Made by a program: the position numbers and the translations under genes | Notes under the pieces: model-generated | Seen by the model: only the letters and a program-made list of their open reading frames with translations | The model's database searches: none | Told to the model about the DNA's origin: nothing | In this document: piece after piece, positions 1 to 9,103 of the stretch | Layout of the letters: the number at the start of each line of letters is the position of its first letter | How positions within the stretch are numbered: the first letter of the stretch is position 1 | DNA from: Clostridia bacterium | Lineage (GTDB): Bacteria; Bacillota; Clostridia; Christensenellales; Borkfalkiaceae | Length of the DNA: 64,000 bases | Assembly: GCA_900769565.1 (NCBI GenBank) | Contig: CAAGHC010000003.1 | Coordinates: 1-64,000 of the forward strand | Reading direction: 5' to 3'

Positions 1-68
1 CCCCTTAATGCTATTAGTTTGTGGCTATTTTTGGCTTTTATACCAAAAATCGGTAATAGCAAAAAGAA

Positions 69-96
69 AAACCGAGCAAAATCTTTCACTCGGTTT
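69..96 (-). terminator. Rho-independent terminator of the MBL-fold gene
   Basis: An 8-bp stem (AAACCGAG at 69-76, CTCGGTTT at 89-96) lies just past the stop codon of the minus-strand gene ending at 106. In the minus direction it is followed by a T-rich stretch (complement of 61-68). Confidence 0.75.
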
Positions 97-105
97 TATT
101 TTTAT

Positions 106-1263
106 TTAGTTTTTCCAAGTCGGTGGCGTATCTCTATATTCTTTAAACCACTCGGTATCTTTAAGCAAGGTGTTATTGTTAGAACATTCCACGTAAACGC
201 CGTTCTCTGCATCAGATATCACCACGATATTGCCGTTAAGTATAATAGGCTCACCCGTGTTATCGTAGTCGTCGTCCGTCTTGTCGTTAGGTGTACCGTT
301 ATCGTCTTTAACCACTATTTCTATGGTTATCGGTGCGTAAACCTTATCGGTGTGTTTAGATATTCTATCAATAAAGTCCTGCGTGGGGAAAGTGTTGTCT
401 AAATTATCCGTATACTCAACGCTACCGGCACAACAACAGCACACGCAAATCTTGGGCTGAATTTCGTCTAATAAACAATCGTTAGACGAAGTTTTTGAAC
501 CGTGATGCCCTGCTTTAAATAATTCAACTTGCGTAAATTCGTACTTTTCTGCAAGGAATTCTTCGCCTTCCTTTTCCAAATCGCCCGTAAACAAGAATTT
601 ACGAGAGCCGTGGTGGAACATTACGCAAACTGAATAGTTGTTCTCGTCTTCGCTCTCATTTTCGTAAAAATGATTGTATAAAACTTCCATTTTTATATTG
701 CCGTCGTCTGTTAAATTATAAACCCTTTGCGCACCGTTTTGGTTATTATAACATTCGAGCGCAGTATAATGCTTTGCGCCTAGTTCTTTTTCGTCTTCTC
801 TTTCGGCAACGTAATTTTTATAAGTTTGCGTGGTCTTGTTGGTCAATGGAAAATCTATTATCGTTTCAACTTCAAATAAATCGAAAATGCTTCCGTCTAG
901 TTTAGAAAAGCCTGCGATATGGTCTTGGTCTGCGTGGGTTGCAATAACGAATTCTAGTTTATCGTCCGTAACGTAATTATTTACGTATTTTTCTATATCG
1001 TCAATGCTATTAGTTCTACTGCCCGCATCAATTAAAATATCGTTCTCGCCTGCTTTAATATAAACGCAGTCGCCTGCATACTCGTTGCCAAGCATCATGA
1101 AATGAAAGGACAGTTCACCCGTCGCAGGAATTATCGGTTCTTCTTTCTTTATATAGTTTTCGTAAACGTAATAACCTACTAAAACTATTATTAAAAATAT
1201 TATCGAAAGTAATATTGACTTAAAGGAAAGTTTTTTCTTTTTGCTCTTTCTTCTCTTTGCCAT
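106..1263 (-). CDS. Membrane-anchored MBL-fold metallohydrolase (ComEC/Rec2 C-terminal-like)
   Basis: This 385-residue protein starts with a basic, lysine-rich tail and one membrane segment (about residues 14-33), followed by an outward-facing metallo-beta-lactamase fold. The metal-binding signature THADQDH (HxHxDH-like, first His replaced) sits near residue 110. FTGDLE and AGHHGS follow, matching the order in ComEC-type MBL domains. The family includes secreted nucleases or phosphodiesterases and the C-terminal nuclease domain of ComEC. This stand-alone version lacks the competence channel, so DNA uptake is not implied. It is followed by a terminator and appears monocistronic. The substrate is unknown; the fold assignment is strong. 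Confidence 0.85.
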   Translation of the reverse strand: MAKRRKSKKKKLSFKSILLSIIFLIIVLVGYYVYENYIKKEEPIIPATGELSFHFMMLGNEYAGDCVYIKAGENDILIDAGSRTNSIDDIEKYVNNYVTDDKLEFVIATHADQDHIAGFSKLDGSIFDLFEVETIIDFPLTNKTTQTYKNYVAEREDEKELGAKHYTALECYNNQNGAQRVYNLTDDGNIKMEVLYNHFYENESEDENNYSVCVMFHHGSRKFLFTGDLEKEGEEFLAEKYEFTQVELFKAGHHGSKTSSNDCLLDEIQPKICVCCCCAGSVEYTDNLDNTFPTQDFIDRISKHTDKVYAPITIEIVVKDDNGTPNDKTDDDYDNTGEPIILNGNIVVISDAENGVYVECSNNNTLLKDTEWFKEYRDTPPTWKN

Positions 1264-1311
1264 ATTTTCTCCTTTTACGCTTAATACTTATTTATTGTAT
1301 ACCGTACTCTT

Positions 1312-2286
1312 CTATAAAAGTGTTGCCCTTAACTGTTCGTTCGTTAGTGGCGATAGGTATTTTAACGGTATATCGTAAACGGTAAGACAGCCCGTTTTAC
1401 CTTCCTTGCTCAACCTTGCAATCGCTCTGCCGTAAGCCGTAAGCACGCTACCTGTAAATTCGGGGTTAGAATCCAACTTTAACGAAAGTTCAAGCAAGTG
1501 CGAATTTTCGCTAGTTGTGTTTCCCGAACGGAAAACAAACCCACCGTGCGAAAGTTTTTCCTGCATTTTTTTAACTTCTTCATTCGAAACAAAGTTTACC
1601 ACGGTATCGTAATCTACAAAGTAGTTGGGCATTTCCACTATTTGCTTTTTTATAAGTTCTTTATCAGCGCCGTCGCTAATTGCGACGAAACATTCCCTTA
1701 AATGTTTATCACGAGTGCAAAGATTAGGATTTTCACCGTTACGAACGGCAGATATCGCCTGTTCTTTTGGAACGGTATATTGAATTGCGTTAACCACCCC
1801 GTCTATACGCCTTATTGCGTCGCTGTGACCTTGCGAAACGCCCTTGCCCCAAAAAGTATAGTCGTTACCGTCTGGCAACACGGCCCCGAACAGCATTCTA
1901 GCAATAGAGAATACACCGGGGTCCCAACCTATACTAATTGCCGAAAGTGTGCCGTTTTCCTTTGCCACGGTATCTAGTTTAGCAAAGTATTCGGGAATTT
2001 TAGCGTGAGTATCAAAAGAGTCAACCGTGTTAAAATCTTTTAATAAATTTGCCGTATTGCTAGGTAAATCAGTCGCACTGCCACCACATAAAAGAAGAAC
2101 GTCGATAACGCCCTTAAATTCCTTTAGTTTATCAACGTGATAAACGGGAAGGTCTATAATCGGTTTAATGTCCGACGGGTTGCGACGGGTAAATATGCCA
2201 ACGCATTCCATATCACTAGCCTTTTGAACGGCAAGACAAACGCCCTTTCCTAAATTTCCGTATCCTACTATGCCTACTTTTATCAT
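1312..2286 (-). CDS. ddh: meso-Diaminopimelate D-dehydrogenase
   Basis: Predicted to catalyse NADPH-dependent reductive amination of tetrahydrodipicolinate to meso-diaminopimelate in one step, supplying lysine and peptidoglycan cross-link precursor. The N-terminal Rossmann signature VGYGNLGKG (residues 6-14) is followed by the TRR and LLLCGGSATDLP segments typical of Ddh. Its 324 residues match the usual family length. A GAAGGTG ribosome binding site precedes the ATG, and a TATAAT-like -10 lies at 2302-2307 on the minus strand. It is divergent from spoIIE. Ddh is a shortcut found in some Bacillota and Bacteroidota; whether the longer DapE/L route coexists cannot be seen here. Confidence 0.93.
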   Translation of the reverse strand: MIKVGIVGYGNLGKGVCLAVQKASDMECVGIFTRRNPSDIKPIIDLPVYHVDKLKEFKGVIDVLLLCGGSATDLPSNTANLLKDFNTVDSFDTHAKIPEYFAKLDTVAKENGTLSAISIGWDPGVFSIARMLFGAVLPDGNDYTFWGKGVSQGHSDAIRRIDGVVNAIQYTVPKEQAISAVRNGENPNLCTRDKHLRECFVAISDGADKELIKKQIVEMPNYFVDYDTVVNFVSNEEVKKMQEKLSHGGFVFRSGNTTSENSHLLELSLKLDSNPEFTGSVLTAYGRAIARLSKEGKTGCLTVYDIPLKYLSPLTNEQLRATLL

Positions 2287-2516
2287 TTTGCACCTTCTTT
2301 AATTATAGTAACTTTATTGTACTATACGAGCATAGCGCCTTCAAAACGATTTGATAAAAGTTTTGATTATATAGCGCATTAAAATTTCTTAAAAGCCCTA
2401 AAAGTATTATCGTTTTATATGTTTTTACGCCCTTATAAGCCAAAATATACCAAAATTTACTTTTGCATTTATTATATAATGAAATTCCCTTTAAGTCAAT
2501 AGCAAGGAGAATTATT

Positions 2517-4793
2517 TTGAAAGCAATTAAGTCGCTTGACGTTGTAAACGTCCTTAAATATCTTTTACTTTTGTTTACCTTTTTAGTTTTTAATAATTTA
2601 GAAAAGGAAGTTATGCCCTACTCGGTCGCAGTTTACGTTTCGGCGTTGTCTTTCGGTGCAAACTTATTGACTACGCCACTTCTTTTTATCGCATCATTTC
2701 TTATATCCGGCTCGGTAGGTCTATTAGGCAGTATTAGTATCCCTGCAATATTTTTCGTTATCGTTATTACAATTTACAGAAAATTTAACCTTAAAACACG
2801 CCTTGAACTTGCAATTTATACGGCAGTTTCCTTGATAGGTTTTATTTTAATAGGTAGCACGACTACTCAAGTTAATTTAGAAAAACGATTGTTGGTAAGC
2901 ATTATAACGGTTTTACTGACCTTTGTTTGCATAGTCGCAGGAAAGGTCGTTAGTGAAAAGGGGTTAAAATTCAAACTCGGGCACGAAGAATTTTTAAGTC
3001 TTTCGCTTTTCGTTATTGCGTTTGGGTTAGGTTTATGCAACCTTGTTTCCCCTTTGGTTTGGAAAGCACTTTCCGCCCTAACCGTGCTTTGGGTATGTTA
3101 CACTTTTAACGTTGGTAAAAGTTCGCTTGTCGCTTGCGTTTTAGGCGTTAGCCTTGCCGTGTATTTTAACGACCTAAATTATTTATCGGTAATGCTTATA
3201 TGGAGTCTTTGCGCACAAGCGTTAATGCCACTATCTCGCCATGCGTCAGCCGTGTGTTTAGTAGCATCAGACTTTTTAACGCAAGCCGTTTTTTCTCTGT
3301 ACGGCACTTACTCTACCGCAGAATTTTTAGCCGTTCTTATCGGGACTTTAGCATTCTCTCTTTTCCCCACAAAAATACTAAAAGATATTAAGGAAAAACT
3401 TTACCTTTTTAGAGAAAAACAACTTGCTAGAGAGAGCATTAACCGTAATAGAATTATGCTCTCTAATAGGCTTTACGAATTGTCTGGCGTGTTTTCAGAA
3501 ATGGCGTCGTCTTTTAATCTCTTTAAGGAAAATGCGCCGGATAAAGAGCAAATTAAAAGCACTTTCGTACAAAAAATAATCGCAGAAACGTGTAAAAACT
3601 GCGACAACTACGCCAAGTGTAAAAGGGTGGAAAAAAGTCTTTCGGTTGGGTTTTCCAAACTGATTGAAATAGGCTTTGCAAAAGGTAAACTGTCACTTAT
3701 CGATATGCCAAAAGAGTTGAGCGATTACTGTTTACACCCCAACTCTATACTCTTCGGCTTAAACAAAATGTTAGCCGAATTTAGAGCGTACACTATAGAA
3801 AATATGAACGTTCAAAGTGGACGAGATTTAGTCGCCATGGAAGCCAACGGGGTTGCTGAAATTTTACGTTCACTCGCCCTTGAGTCGGGCGCACTATTAA
3901 AATATCATTCACGATTAGAAAGAGTTCTTTGCGACGCTTTGTTCAAAAAGGGATTTTTAATAAGCGAATTGCTTATTTACGGAGAAGAAAACAATCTTTC
4001 GGTGGGGCTTATTATCTGCATGAACAAGTTTTCTATTTCTGCGCTTGAACGAACGATAAACAAAACGCTTAAAACCAACCTAGCCGTATGTGAAAGAGCG
4101 GATATTAGCCAAGATAAATGCTATTTTTCTTTTAAGAAGTCTGCAGAATACGACGCTGTTTTCGGTGTTTCTTCCGCAATAAAAGACGGTTCGGAAAAAT
4201 GTGGAGACACCCACTCTGTAACCCGTATAGACGGGGACAAATTTTTAGTTGCCCTATCCGACGGAATGGGTAGTGGGAAAAGAGCAGAAAGCATTTCTTC
4301 AGCATCACTTTCTCTTATAGAAAGTTTTTACAAGGCAGGGCTTAAAAGTCCACTTATATTAAACACCGTAAATAAACTTTTAGCAATAAATACAGAAGAC
4401 AGTTTTACAGCGCTTGACGTTTCCATCGTCGACCTGTCTAATTGCTCGGCTGACTTTATTAAATACGGTGCGCCTTACGGTTTTATCGTGGGCGATAACG
4501 GTATTAGAATGGTTGAAAGCAGTTCGTTGCCACTTGGAATTTTAGACGAAATTAAGCCGTCCGTCTGCCATGCTGAACTAAATTGTGGCGACCTTTTACT
4601 GCTCGTTACGGACGGGGTTACCGACGCTTTTAGTTCGTCGGGCGACATGATTGATTTTTTAAGGGGCTTGCCTGCTAAAAACCCACAAACGCTTGCAGAT
4701 AGCGTTATTGAAAAGGCACAAGAATTAAGTGACGGAAAACGTAACGACGACATGACAGCCCTTGCCGTTAGGATATTCAAAAAAGTAGTTTAA
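2517..4793 (+). CDS. spoIIE: Stage II sporulation protein E (SpoIIE) serine phosphatase
   Basis: SpoIIE dephosphorylates the anti-anti-sigma factor SpoIIAA at the asymmetric septum and so activates sigma-F in the forespore. The N-terminal third is a multi-pass membrane region (roughly ten hydrophobic segments). A central regulatory region holds a small cysteine cluster (CKNCDNYAKC), and a C-terminal PP2C/SpoIIE phosphatase domain carries LSDGMGSGKRA (about residue 580), GAPYGFI and LLVTDGVTD. I chose the TTG start at 2517 because AAGGAG lies at 2504-2509 with normal spacing. The reading frame is open back to a TTG at 2463, but that region contains a TATAAT box (2475-2480), more likely promoter than coding. 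About 758 residues, usual for the family. It is the clearest evidence that the organism sporulates. Confidence 0.95.
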   Translation: MKAIKSLDVVNVLKYLLLLFTFLVFNNLEKEVMPYSVAVYVSALSFGANLLTTPLLFIASFLISGSVGLLGSISIPAIFFVIVITIYRKFNLKTRLELAIYTAVSLIGFILIGSTTTQVNLEKRLLVSIITVLLTFVCIVAGKVVSEKGLKFKLGHEEFLSLSLFVIAFGLGLCNLVSPLVWKALSALTVLWVCYTFNVGKSSLVACVLGVSLAVYFNDLNYLSVMLIWSLCAQALMPLSRHASAVCLVASDFLTQAVFSLYGTYSTAEFLAVLIGTLAFSLFPTKILKDIKEKLYLFREKQLARESINRNRIMLSNRLYELSGVFSEMASSFNLFKENAPDKEQIKSTFVQKIIAETCKNCDNYAKCKRVEKSLSVGFSKLIEIGFAKGKLSLIDMPKELSDYCLHPNSILFGLNKMLAEFRAYTIENMNVQSGRDLVAMEANGVAEILRSLALESGALLKYHSRLERVLCDALFKKGFLISELLIYGEENNLSVGLIICMNKFSISALERTINKTLKTNLAVCERADISQDKCYFSFKKSAEYDAVFGVSSAIKDGSEKCGDTHSVTRIDGDKFLVALSDGMGSGKRAESISSASLSLIESFYKAGLKSPLILNTVNKLLAINTEDSFTALDVSIVDLSNCSADFIKYGAPYGFIVGDNGIRMVESSSLPLGILDEIKPSVCHAELNCGDLLLLVTDGVTDAFSSSGDMIDFLRGLPAKNPQTLADSVIEKAQELSDGKRNDDMTALAVRIFKKVV

Positions 4794-4794
4794 A

Positions 4795-4827
4795 AAACGC
4801 CCCAACGAGTTGTTTGTTGGGGCGTTT
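4795..4827. terminator. Bidirectional terminator between spoIIE and the methyltransferase gene
   Basis: A perfect 12-bp stem (AAACGCCCCAAC at 4795-4806, GTTGGGGCGTTT at 4816-4827) sits between two convergent genes. A-rich sequence on the left and T-containing sequence on the right let it serve both strands. Confidence 0.85.
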
Positions 4828-4832
4828 AAATT

Positions 4833-5750
4833 TTATTCTAAAGGTCTACTGTTTCTTTCCCAGAAAATTCCGTTGTGATACCCCTGTATAGTTGGGTTGG
4901 TTTCACTATCTAAAAGGCGCTTTTCCGCCCATGCACAGTAAAGTGGATTTTGTTCTAGCGAAATAAAGTTTCTGCCTAGTTTTTTTGCAACGACTGCCGT
5001 CGTTCCACTGCCTGCAAACGGGTCTAATATCACGTCGTTTGGATTAGAACTTGCCAAAATCAGTTTGGCTATAAGTTTTTCCGGCTTTTGAGTGGGATGC
5101 GCCGTATTTTCTGCCATTGACCAGTACGGAACGGCTATATCGTCCCAAAAGTTAGACGGGCAGGTGTTTCTAAACTTTCCTTCTTCAGTTTCCACCCAGT
5201 CTTTAGGCGCACCGTCTTTTCGATATGGCGCAAGCACCTTTTTCCTTTGTTTTACTGCCTCTAAATTAAAGGTATAATCGGACGATACGGTTGCAAAAAA
5301 TATATCTTCCATGGAATTCTTCCAGTTTGTTTTAGCACCCCTACCCTTTTCTCGTTGCCAAGTTATTCTATTAATTAGGTTAAAGTGCTTTGCAACGATA
5401 GGGCCTATAACTAAAGCGCTTTTCCAGTCACAACAAACGTATATACTTGCAGTACCTTTTAGTTTATCCTTAACGGCGTTAATCCACTTTTCGGTATATT
5501 CTTCGTACTGTTCGGTTTTTAACTTCTTAAAGCCGTTGCCGTGAAAGTTTTTATCAAGATTATAAGGTGGGTCGACGATTAAAAGGTCAACCGACTTATC
5601 CTTAACTTTTTTAAGCGAACGGAAAGCGTCCCCTACAATCGTTTTGTTTAAGGGGATTTCTTTTACCGACTGCTCTAAAACACAACGGTCCAAATACTCG
5701 TTTGCTTGTTCTATAGGAAAATCTATGGTCTTGTTTCTAATTGATTTCAT
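4833..5750 (-). CDS. Orphan site-specific DNA adenine methyltransferase (beta class)
   Basis: A DNA methyltransferase with the catalytic motif DPPY (residues 60-63) near the N terminus and the AdoMet-binding motif FAGSGTT near residue 255. This order (IV before I) defines the beta class, with HPTQKPEKL in between. DPPY, rather than SPPY, favours N6-adenine methylation. No restriction endonuclease is nearby, so it is probably a solitary, regulatory methylase. The ATG at 5750 begins one base after the rho stop codon, so translation is probably coupled to rho. A TTG start at 5783 inside rho is possible but has no ribosome binding site. The target sequence cannot be read from the protein. Confidence 0.85.
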   Translation of the reverse strand: MKSIRNKTIDFPIEQANEYLDRCVLEQSVKEIPLNKTIVGDAFRSLKKVKDKSVDLLIVDPPYNLDKNFHGNGFKKLKTEQYEEYTEKWINAVKDKLKGTASIYVCCDWKSALVIGPIVAKHFNLINRITWQREKGRGAKTNWKNSMEDIFFATVSSDYTFNLEAVKQRKKVLAPYRKDGAPKDWVETEEGKFRNTCPSNFWDDIAVPYWSMAENTAHPTQKPEKLIAKLILASSNPNDVILDPFAGSGTTAVVAKKLGRNFISLEQNPLYCAWAEKRLLDSETNPTIQGYHNGIFWERNSRPLE

Positions 5751-5751
5751 T

Positions 5752-7164
5752 TTATTTACGGTAAAGTTTAAGCCAAACGTCAAGTTTAGCGTTTAAATCA
5801 TTATTGTCCTTTGATTTTTTAAGCATATCTAAAAGACTGTCCGTTGCGTCCGCTCTTTCAGAGAGCACCTTACGCAATTCGTATACTGTGGAAAGTTCTT
5901 TTTCATTAAGCAACAAATCTTCACGGCGAGTGCCCGATTTATAAAGGTCGATTGCAGGGAAAATTCTCTTTTCGCTTAATTCTCTAGAAAGGTGAATTTC
6001 CATGTTACCCGTACCCTTAAACTCTTCGTAAATCACGTCGTCCATTCGGCTACCCGTGTCGATTAACGCTGTGGAAAGAATGGTTAAACTTCCACCGTTT
6101 TCTATGTTCCTTGCAGAGCCAAAAAAGCGTTTAGGACCTTGAAGAGCAACGGGGTCGATACCACCCGAAAGGGTTTTACCAGAAGATTCTATGGTGCTGT
6201 TATATGCACGGGCAAGTCTTGTTATAGAATCCATTAAGATTACGACGTTTTGTCCTACTTCCACCAACCTTTTCGCCCTGTTTATTACTAATTCTGCAGC
6301 ACGTACGTGATGCTCGCTATTTTCATCAAAAGTAGAAAATACTACTTCCCCGGAAACGCTACGCTTTATATCAGTAACTTCTTCAGGTCGCTCGTCAATG
6401 AGCAAAACTATAAGTTTTACGTTCTTATAATTTCTTTCGATAGACTGCGCTATCATCTTTAATAGCGTAGTTTTACCCGTTTTGGGCGGTGCGACTATTA
6501 AGCCCCTTTGCCCCATTCCGATAGGCGCAAACAAGTCTATAGTACGAATTGCAAGCTCGTTGTCACGCCCGTCCGTTTCAAGGCGCAATCTTTCGGTGGG
6601 ATAGTACGGAATAAGGTCGTCAAAATTTGTTCTCTTTAAGAAAAGCGACGGCTCTAAATCGTTGATTGCAATTACTTCTTGAAGGGCGGCAGAATCGTTT
6701 TCCCTAACCTTTTTTGCAACTGCTTTTACCTTGTCGCCACGGCGCAAATTGTACTTTCTTATATTTTGATTAGAAACGTACACGTCGCTTTCTGAATTTT
6801 CGTAGTTGTTAGTTCTTAAAAATCCATAACCCGAAACGTGTTGTTCTAAAACGCCTTCGGCAATAAAACTTTCGCCCGTGCCAGAATCTTTCAATACAAT
6901 GTTAGAAGGTTGGGGTTTAGCCGTATAATCACTAGACGGCTTATAATATTTGCTAACGTCGATTTTTATTTTTGTTGGCGCACCGCTTTTATTTTGCATT
7001 ACAGGTTTAATTTCCCCTGCTTGCAACTTTAAAATTTCTTCAATAAGTTGTGGCTTGCTCTTTGCTGCAGGCGCTCTCAAGCCCATTTGTCTACCTAACT
7101 CTCTCAAAAAAGATAAGTGGTCTTTTTCAAGTTCGTGCTTTTCTATTATTCTAAATCTATCCAT
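5752..7164 (-). CDS. rho: Transcription termination factor Rho
   Basis: Rho is the hexameric RNA-dependent ATPase that ends untranslated transcripts. The protein has an N-terminal helical SAP-like Rho-N segment (1-45), a short insert, a cold-shock-like RNA-binding domain (about 100-165) and the RecA-type motor with Walker A APPKTGKT (225-232), the Walker B region [14 protein letters not shown] and the Q/R-loop region ending at SGTRREDLL. At 470 residues it is slightly longer than E. coli Rho because of the insert at 50-90. The ATG at 7164 follows AAAGGAG. The upstream flavoprotein gene ends 12 bases away, so it is co-transcribed with that gene and the methyltransferase. Confidence 0.97.
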   Translation of the reverse strand: MDRFRIIEKHELEKDHLSFLRELGRQMGLRAPAAKSKPQLIEEILKLQAGEIKPVMQNKSGAPTKIKIDVSKYYKPSSDYTAKPQPSNIVLKDSGTGESFIAEGVLEQHVSGYGFLRTNNYENSESDVYVSNQNIRKYNLRRGDKVKAVAKKVRENDSAALQEVIAINDLEPSLFLKRTNFDDLIPYYPTERLRLETDGRDNELAIRTIDLFAPIGMGQRGLIVAPPKTGKTTLLKMIAQSIERNYKNVKLIVLLIDERPEEVTDIKRSVSGEVVFSTFDENSEHHVRAAELVINRAKRLVEVGQNVVILMDSITRLARAYNSTIESSGKTLSGGIDPVALQGPKRFFGSARNIENGGSLTILSTALIDTGSRMDDVIYEEFKGTGNMEIHLSRELSEKRIFPAIDLYKSGTRREDLLLNEKELSTVYELRKVLSERADATDSLLDMLKKSKDNNDLNAKLDVWLKLYRK

Positions 7165-7176
7165 AATATTGCTCCT

Positions 7177-8379
7177 TTAACGGATTTTGCCCTTAATATC
7201 ACGGGCGCAAACTATTCCACTAATAAATGCAAACGTCAAATTATAGCCACCACAATCACCGTCAACGTCAAGCGCTTCGCCTACTATATACAAGCCGTCT
7301 ACCAACTTGCTTTCGTAAGTTCTACCGTCAACGTCACTTGTAATTATGCCACCCTTGGTAACTTGCGCATAGTCAAAACCTAACGTGCCGTTCACCCTTA
7401 ACCTAAAATCTTTTAAGGCTGTAACTATATCTTCAGTTTTGTCACTTTTTGCGTATTTTAATACTGCTTGTCCTATACGTTTATTCAAAAGCCCACATAG
7501 AACGTCTTGCAATAAAACGTGCGCCATTGCTTTTTTCTTGTCTATTATCGCCACTAATTGTTTATGCGAAAAGTCTGGCAAAAATTCTATTTTTAGGCTT
7601 GCGTTTTGCTTATCAGCAAGGCAGGCTGAAATTTTAAACACCGAATTTCCAGAAACGCCGTAGTCGGTAAAAAGCAGGTCGCCAACTGATGAAGATAATT
7701 CCTTTCCGTTTACTATTGCCGTAACTTTAGCGTGCTCTTTTAATCCTTTTAACGCACGTATATAGGTTGTATCGGTTTTTAATTGAACTAACGACGGATA
7801 AAGCGGACTAACTTTATGCCCAAAATTTTGCGCTAACACGTAGGCGCTACCGTCCGTACCAAATTGTTTACCAGCCTTTCCTCCCGTTGCCATAACCACG
7901 GTTTTTGCAGTAAAATAATCGGTTTCGGTTTGCAAAGAGAATATTTCGCCCTTTTTAGTTAGTGTTTTTACCCTTTGCCCCGTAATAACCGTACAGTTTT
8001 TACTTTCTAAATAGGCTCGCATAATATCGAGTACGGCACTCGCTTGTTTGGAAACGGGATACTTTTTTCCTTCCGTACCCGTAACGAGTTCTATACCAAG
8101 GTCACTAAAATATTCGGTTAAACTAAAAGCGTTTAGGTGCGAAATAAAGGTGGAAATAAAACCAAAGTCCCCGTAATAGTTATCCTTACCGACCATCTCG
8201 TTAGTAAGGTTACCTTGACCGTTTCCCGTTGCAATAAGTTTTTTGCCTACTCTGTCGTTGCGCTCTAAAACCACTACGTCTTCGCCCTTAAGTGCATTAT
8301 CGCCACTTAAAAGTTCGATAGCCGTAATAAGCCCAGATGCGCCACCGCCGATAACGGCGGTCTTAAAATAATTGCGCAT
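7177..8379 (-). CDS. FAD-dependent oxidoreductase, HI0933/YhiN (BaiN-like) family
   Basis: The dinucleotide-binding motif GGGASGL (residues 11-17) begins the protein. A second nucleotide-contact region, VVMATGGKAGKQFGTDGSAY, lies near residue 165, and the family's closing motif GEALDVDGDCGGYN is near the C terminus. Its 400 residues are the normal length. Members are soluble flavoproteins of mostly unknown substrate. BaiN from Clostridium scindens was reported to reduce 3-dehydro-bile acids, but sequence alone does not justify that name here. It shares a transcript with rho and lies downstream of argS-gph. Confidence 0.88.
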   Translation of the reverse strand: MRNYFKTAVIGGGASGLITAIELLSGDNALKGEDVVVLERNDRVGKKLIATGNGQGNLTNEMVGKDNYYGDFGFISTFISHLNAFSLTEYFSDLGIELVTGTEGKKYPVSKQASAVLDIMRAYLESKNCTVITGQRVKTLTKKGEIFSLQTETDYFTAKTVVMATGGKAGKQFGTDGSAYVLAQNFGHKVSPLYPSLVQLKTDTTYIRALKGLKEHAKVTAIVNGKELSSSVGDLLFTDYGVSGNSVFKISACLADKQNASLKIEFLPDFSHKQLVAIIDKKKAMAHVLLQDVLCGLLNKRIGQAVLKYAKSDKTEDIVTALKDFRLRVNGTLGFDYAQVTKGGIITSDVDGRTYESKLVDGLYIVGEALDVDGDCGGYNLTFAFISGIVCARDIKGKIR

Positions 8380-8455
8380 AGGATTACCTTATATAAATAT
8401 TTATTAATTCGTTAAAATTTGAATTTCCCGTCAATCGACGGATAAAAAGGAAGTC

Positions 8456-9103
8456 TTACTTTATGATATTAAGTAAGTCGATAGGATTAGAGGCGAAAAG
8501 AGTTGCGCCTGCATCTAAAAGTTGGGATTTTTCTCTATACCCCCAAAGTACGGCTATACCGTTAGTGCCACTATTTATAGCCGTTAAAACGTCCGTTTCC
8601 CCGTCGCCAACGAAATAACAGTTTTCGGGCAAAACGTCTAGTTCGGTTAAAATTTTCAAAGTCGCAGTCTTATCAGGCTTACACTTTACGCTACCACTTT
8701 GACCTATAACCATATCAAACCCAAAATCTTTTAGATAGGTTTGATACACGTTGTCGGTTGCACCTTGCGGTTTGTTGGTCAAAATAGCAAGTTTATAACC
8801 ACGTTCTTTTAAGCTTGTTAAAACCTTGCCGATACCGTCGAACAGTTTGGTTTTTGGCGTGCCGTTTTTAGCGTAAATGTCCACAAAATATTCGTGACGA
8901 GCGTTAAATTCCTGTTCTGGAAGTTCTTTACCGATACTTCTTTGAACTAATTTTTTCGCACCGTTGCCGATATATTTTTTAATTTGCTCTAAAGTGCACG
9001 GCGAATGCCCGAACTTTTCTAACATTATATTAACGTTATCTGCAATGTCGGGCACGGTGTCTAAAAGCGTACCGTCAAGGTCGAAAATAACGAGTTTATT
9101 CAT
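8456..9103 (-). CDS. gph: HAD-superfamily phosphatase, phosphoglycolate phosphatase-like
   Basis: A 215-residue HAD hydrolase with motif I DLDGTLLDT (residues 8-16), motif II LTNKP and motif IV GDGETD, plus a four-helix cap between motifs I and II, as in Gph and PpaX. Likely reaction: removal of phosphate from 2-phosphoglycolate, a by-product of DNA repair, or from pyrophosphate or another small phosphoester. The start codon overlaps the argS stop codon by one base (TAATG), which indicates translational coupling. Substrate specificity in this family cannot be told from motifs. Confidence 0.82.
   Translation of the reverse strand: MNKLVIFDLDGTLLDTVPDIADNVNIMLEKFGHSPCTLEQIKKYIGNGAKKLVQRSIGKELPEQEFNARHEYFVDIYAKNGTPKTKLFDGIGKVLTSLKERGYKLAILTNKPQGATDNVYQTYLKDFGFDMVIGQSGSVKCKPDKTATLKILTELDVLPENCYFVGDGETDVLTAINSGTNGIAVLWGYREKSQLLDAGATLFASNPIDLLNIIK

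Noticed and set aside
2463..2516. Earlier TTG start for spoIIE
   Set aside because: The stretch contains a TATAAT box and the AAGGAG site that serves the TTG at 2517.
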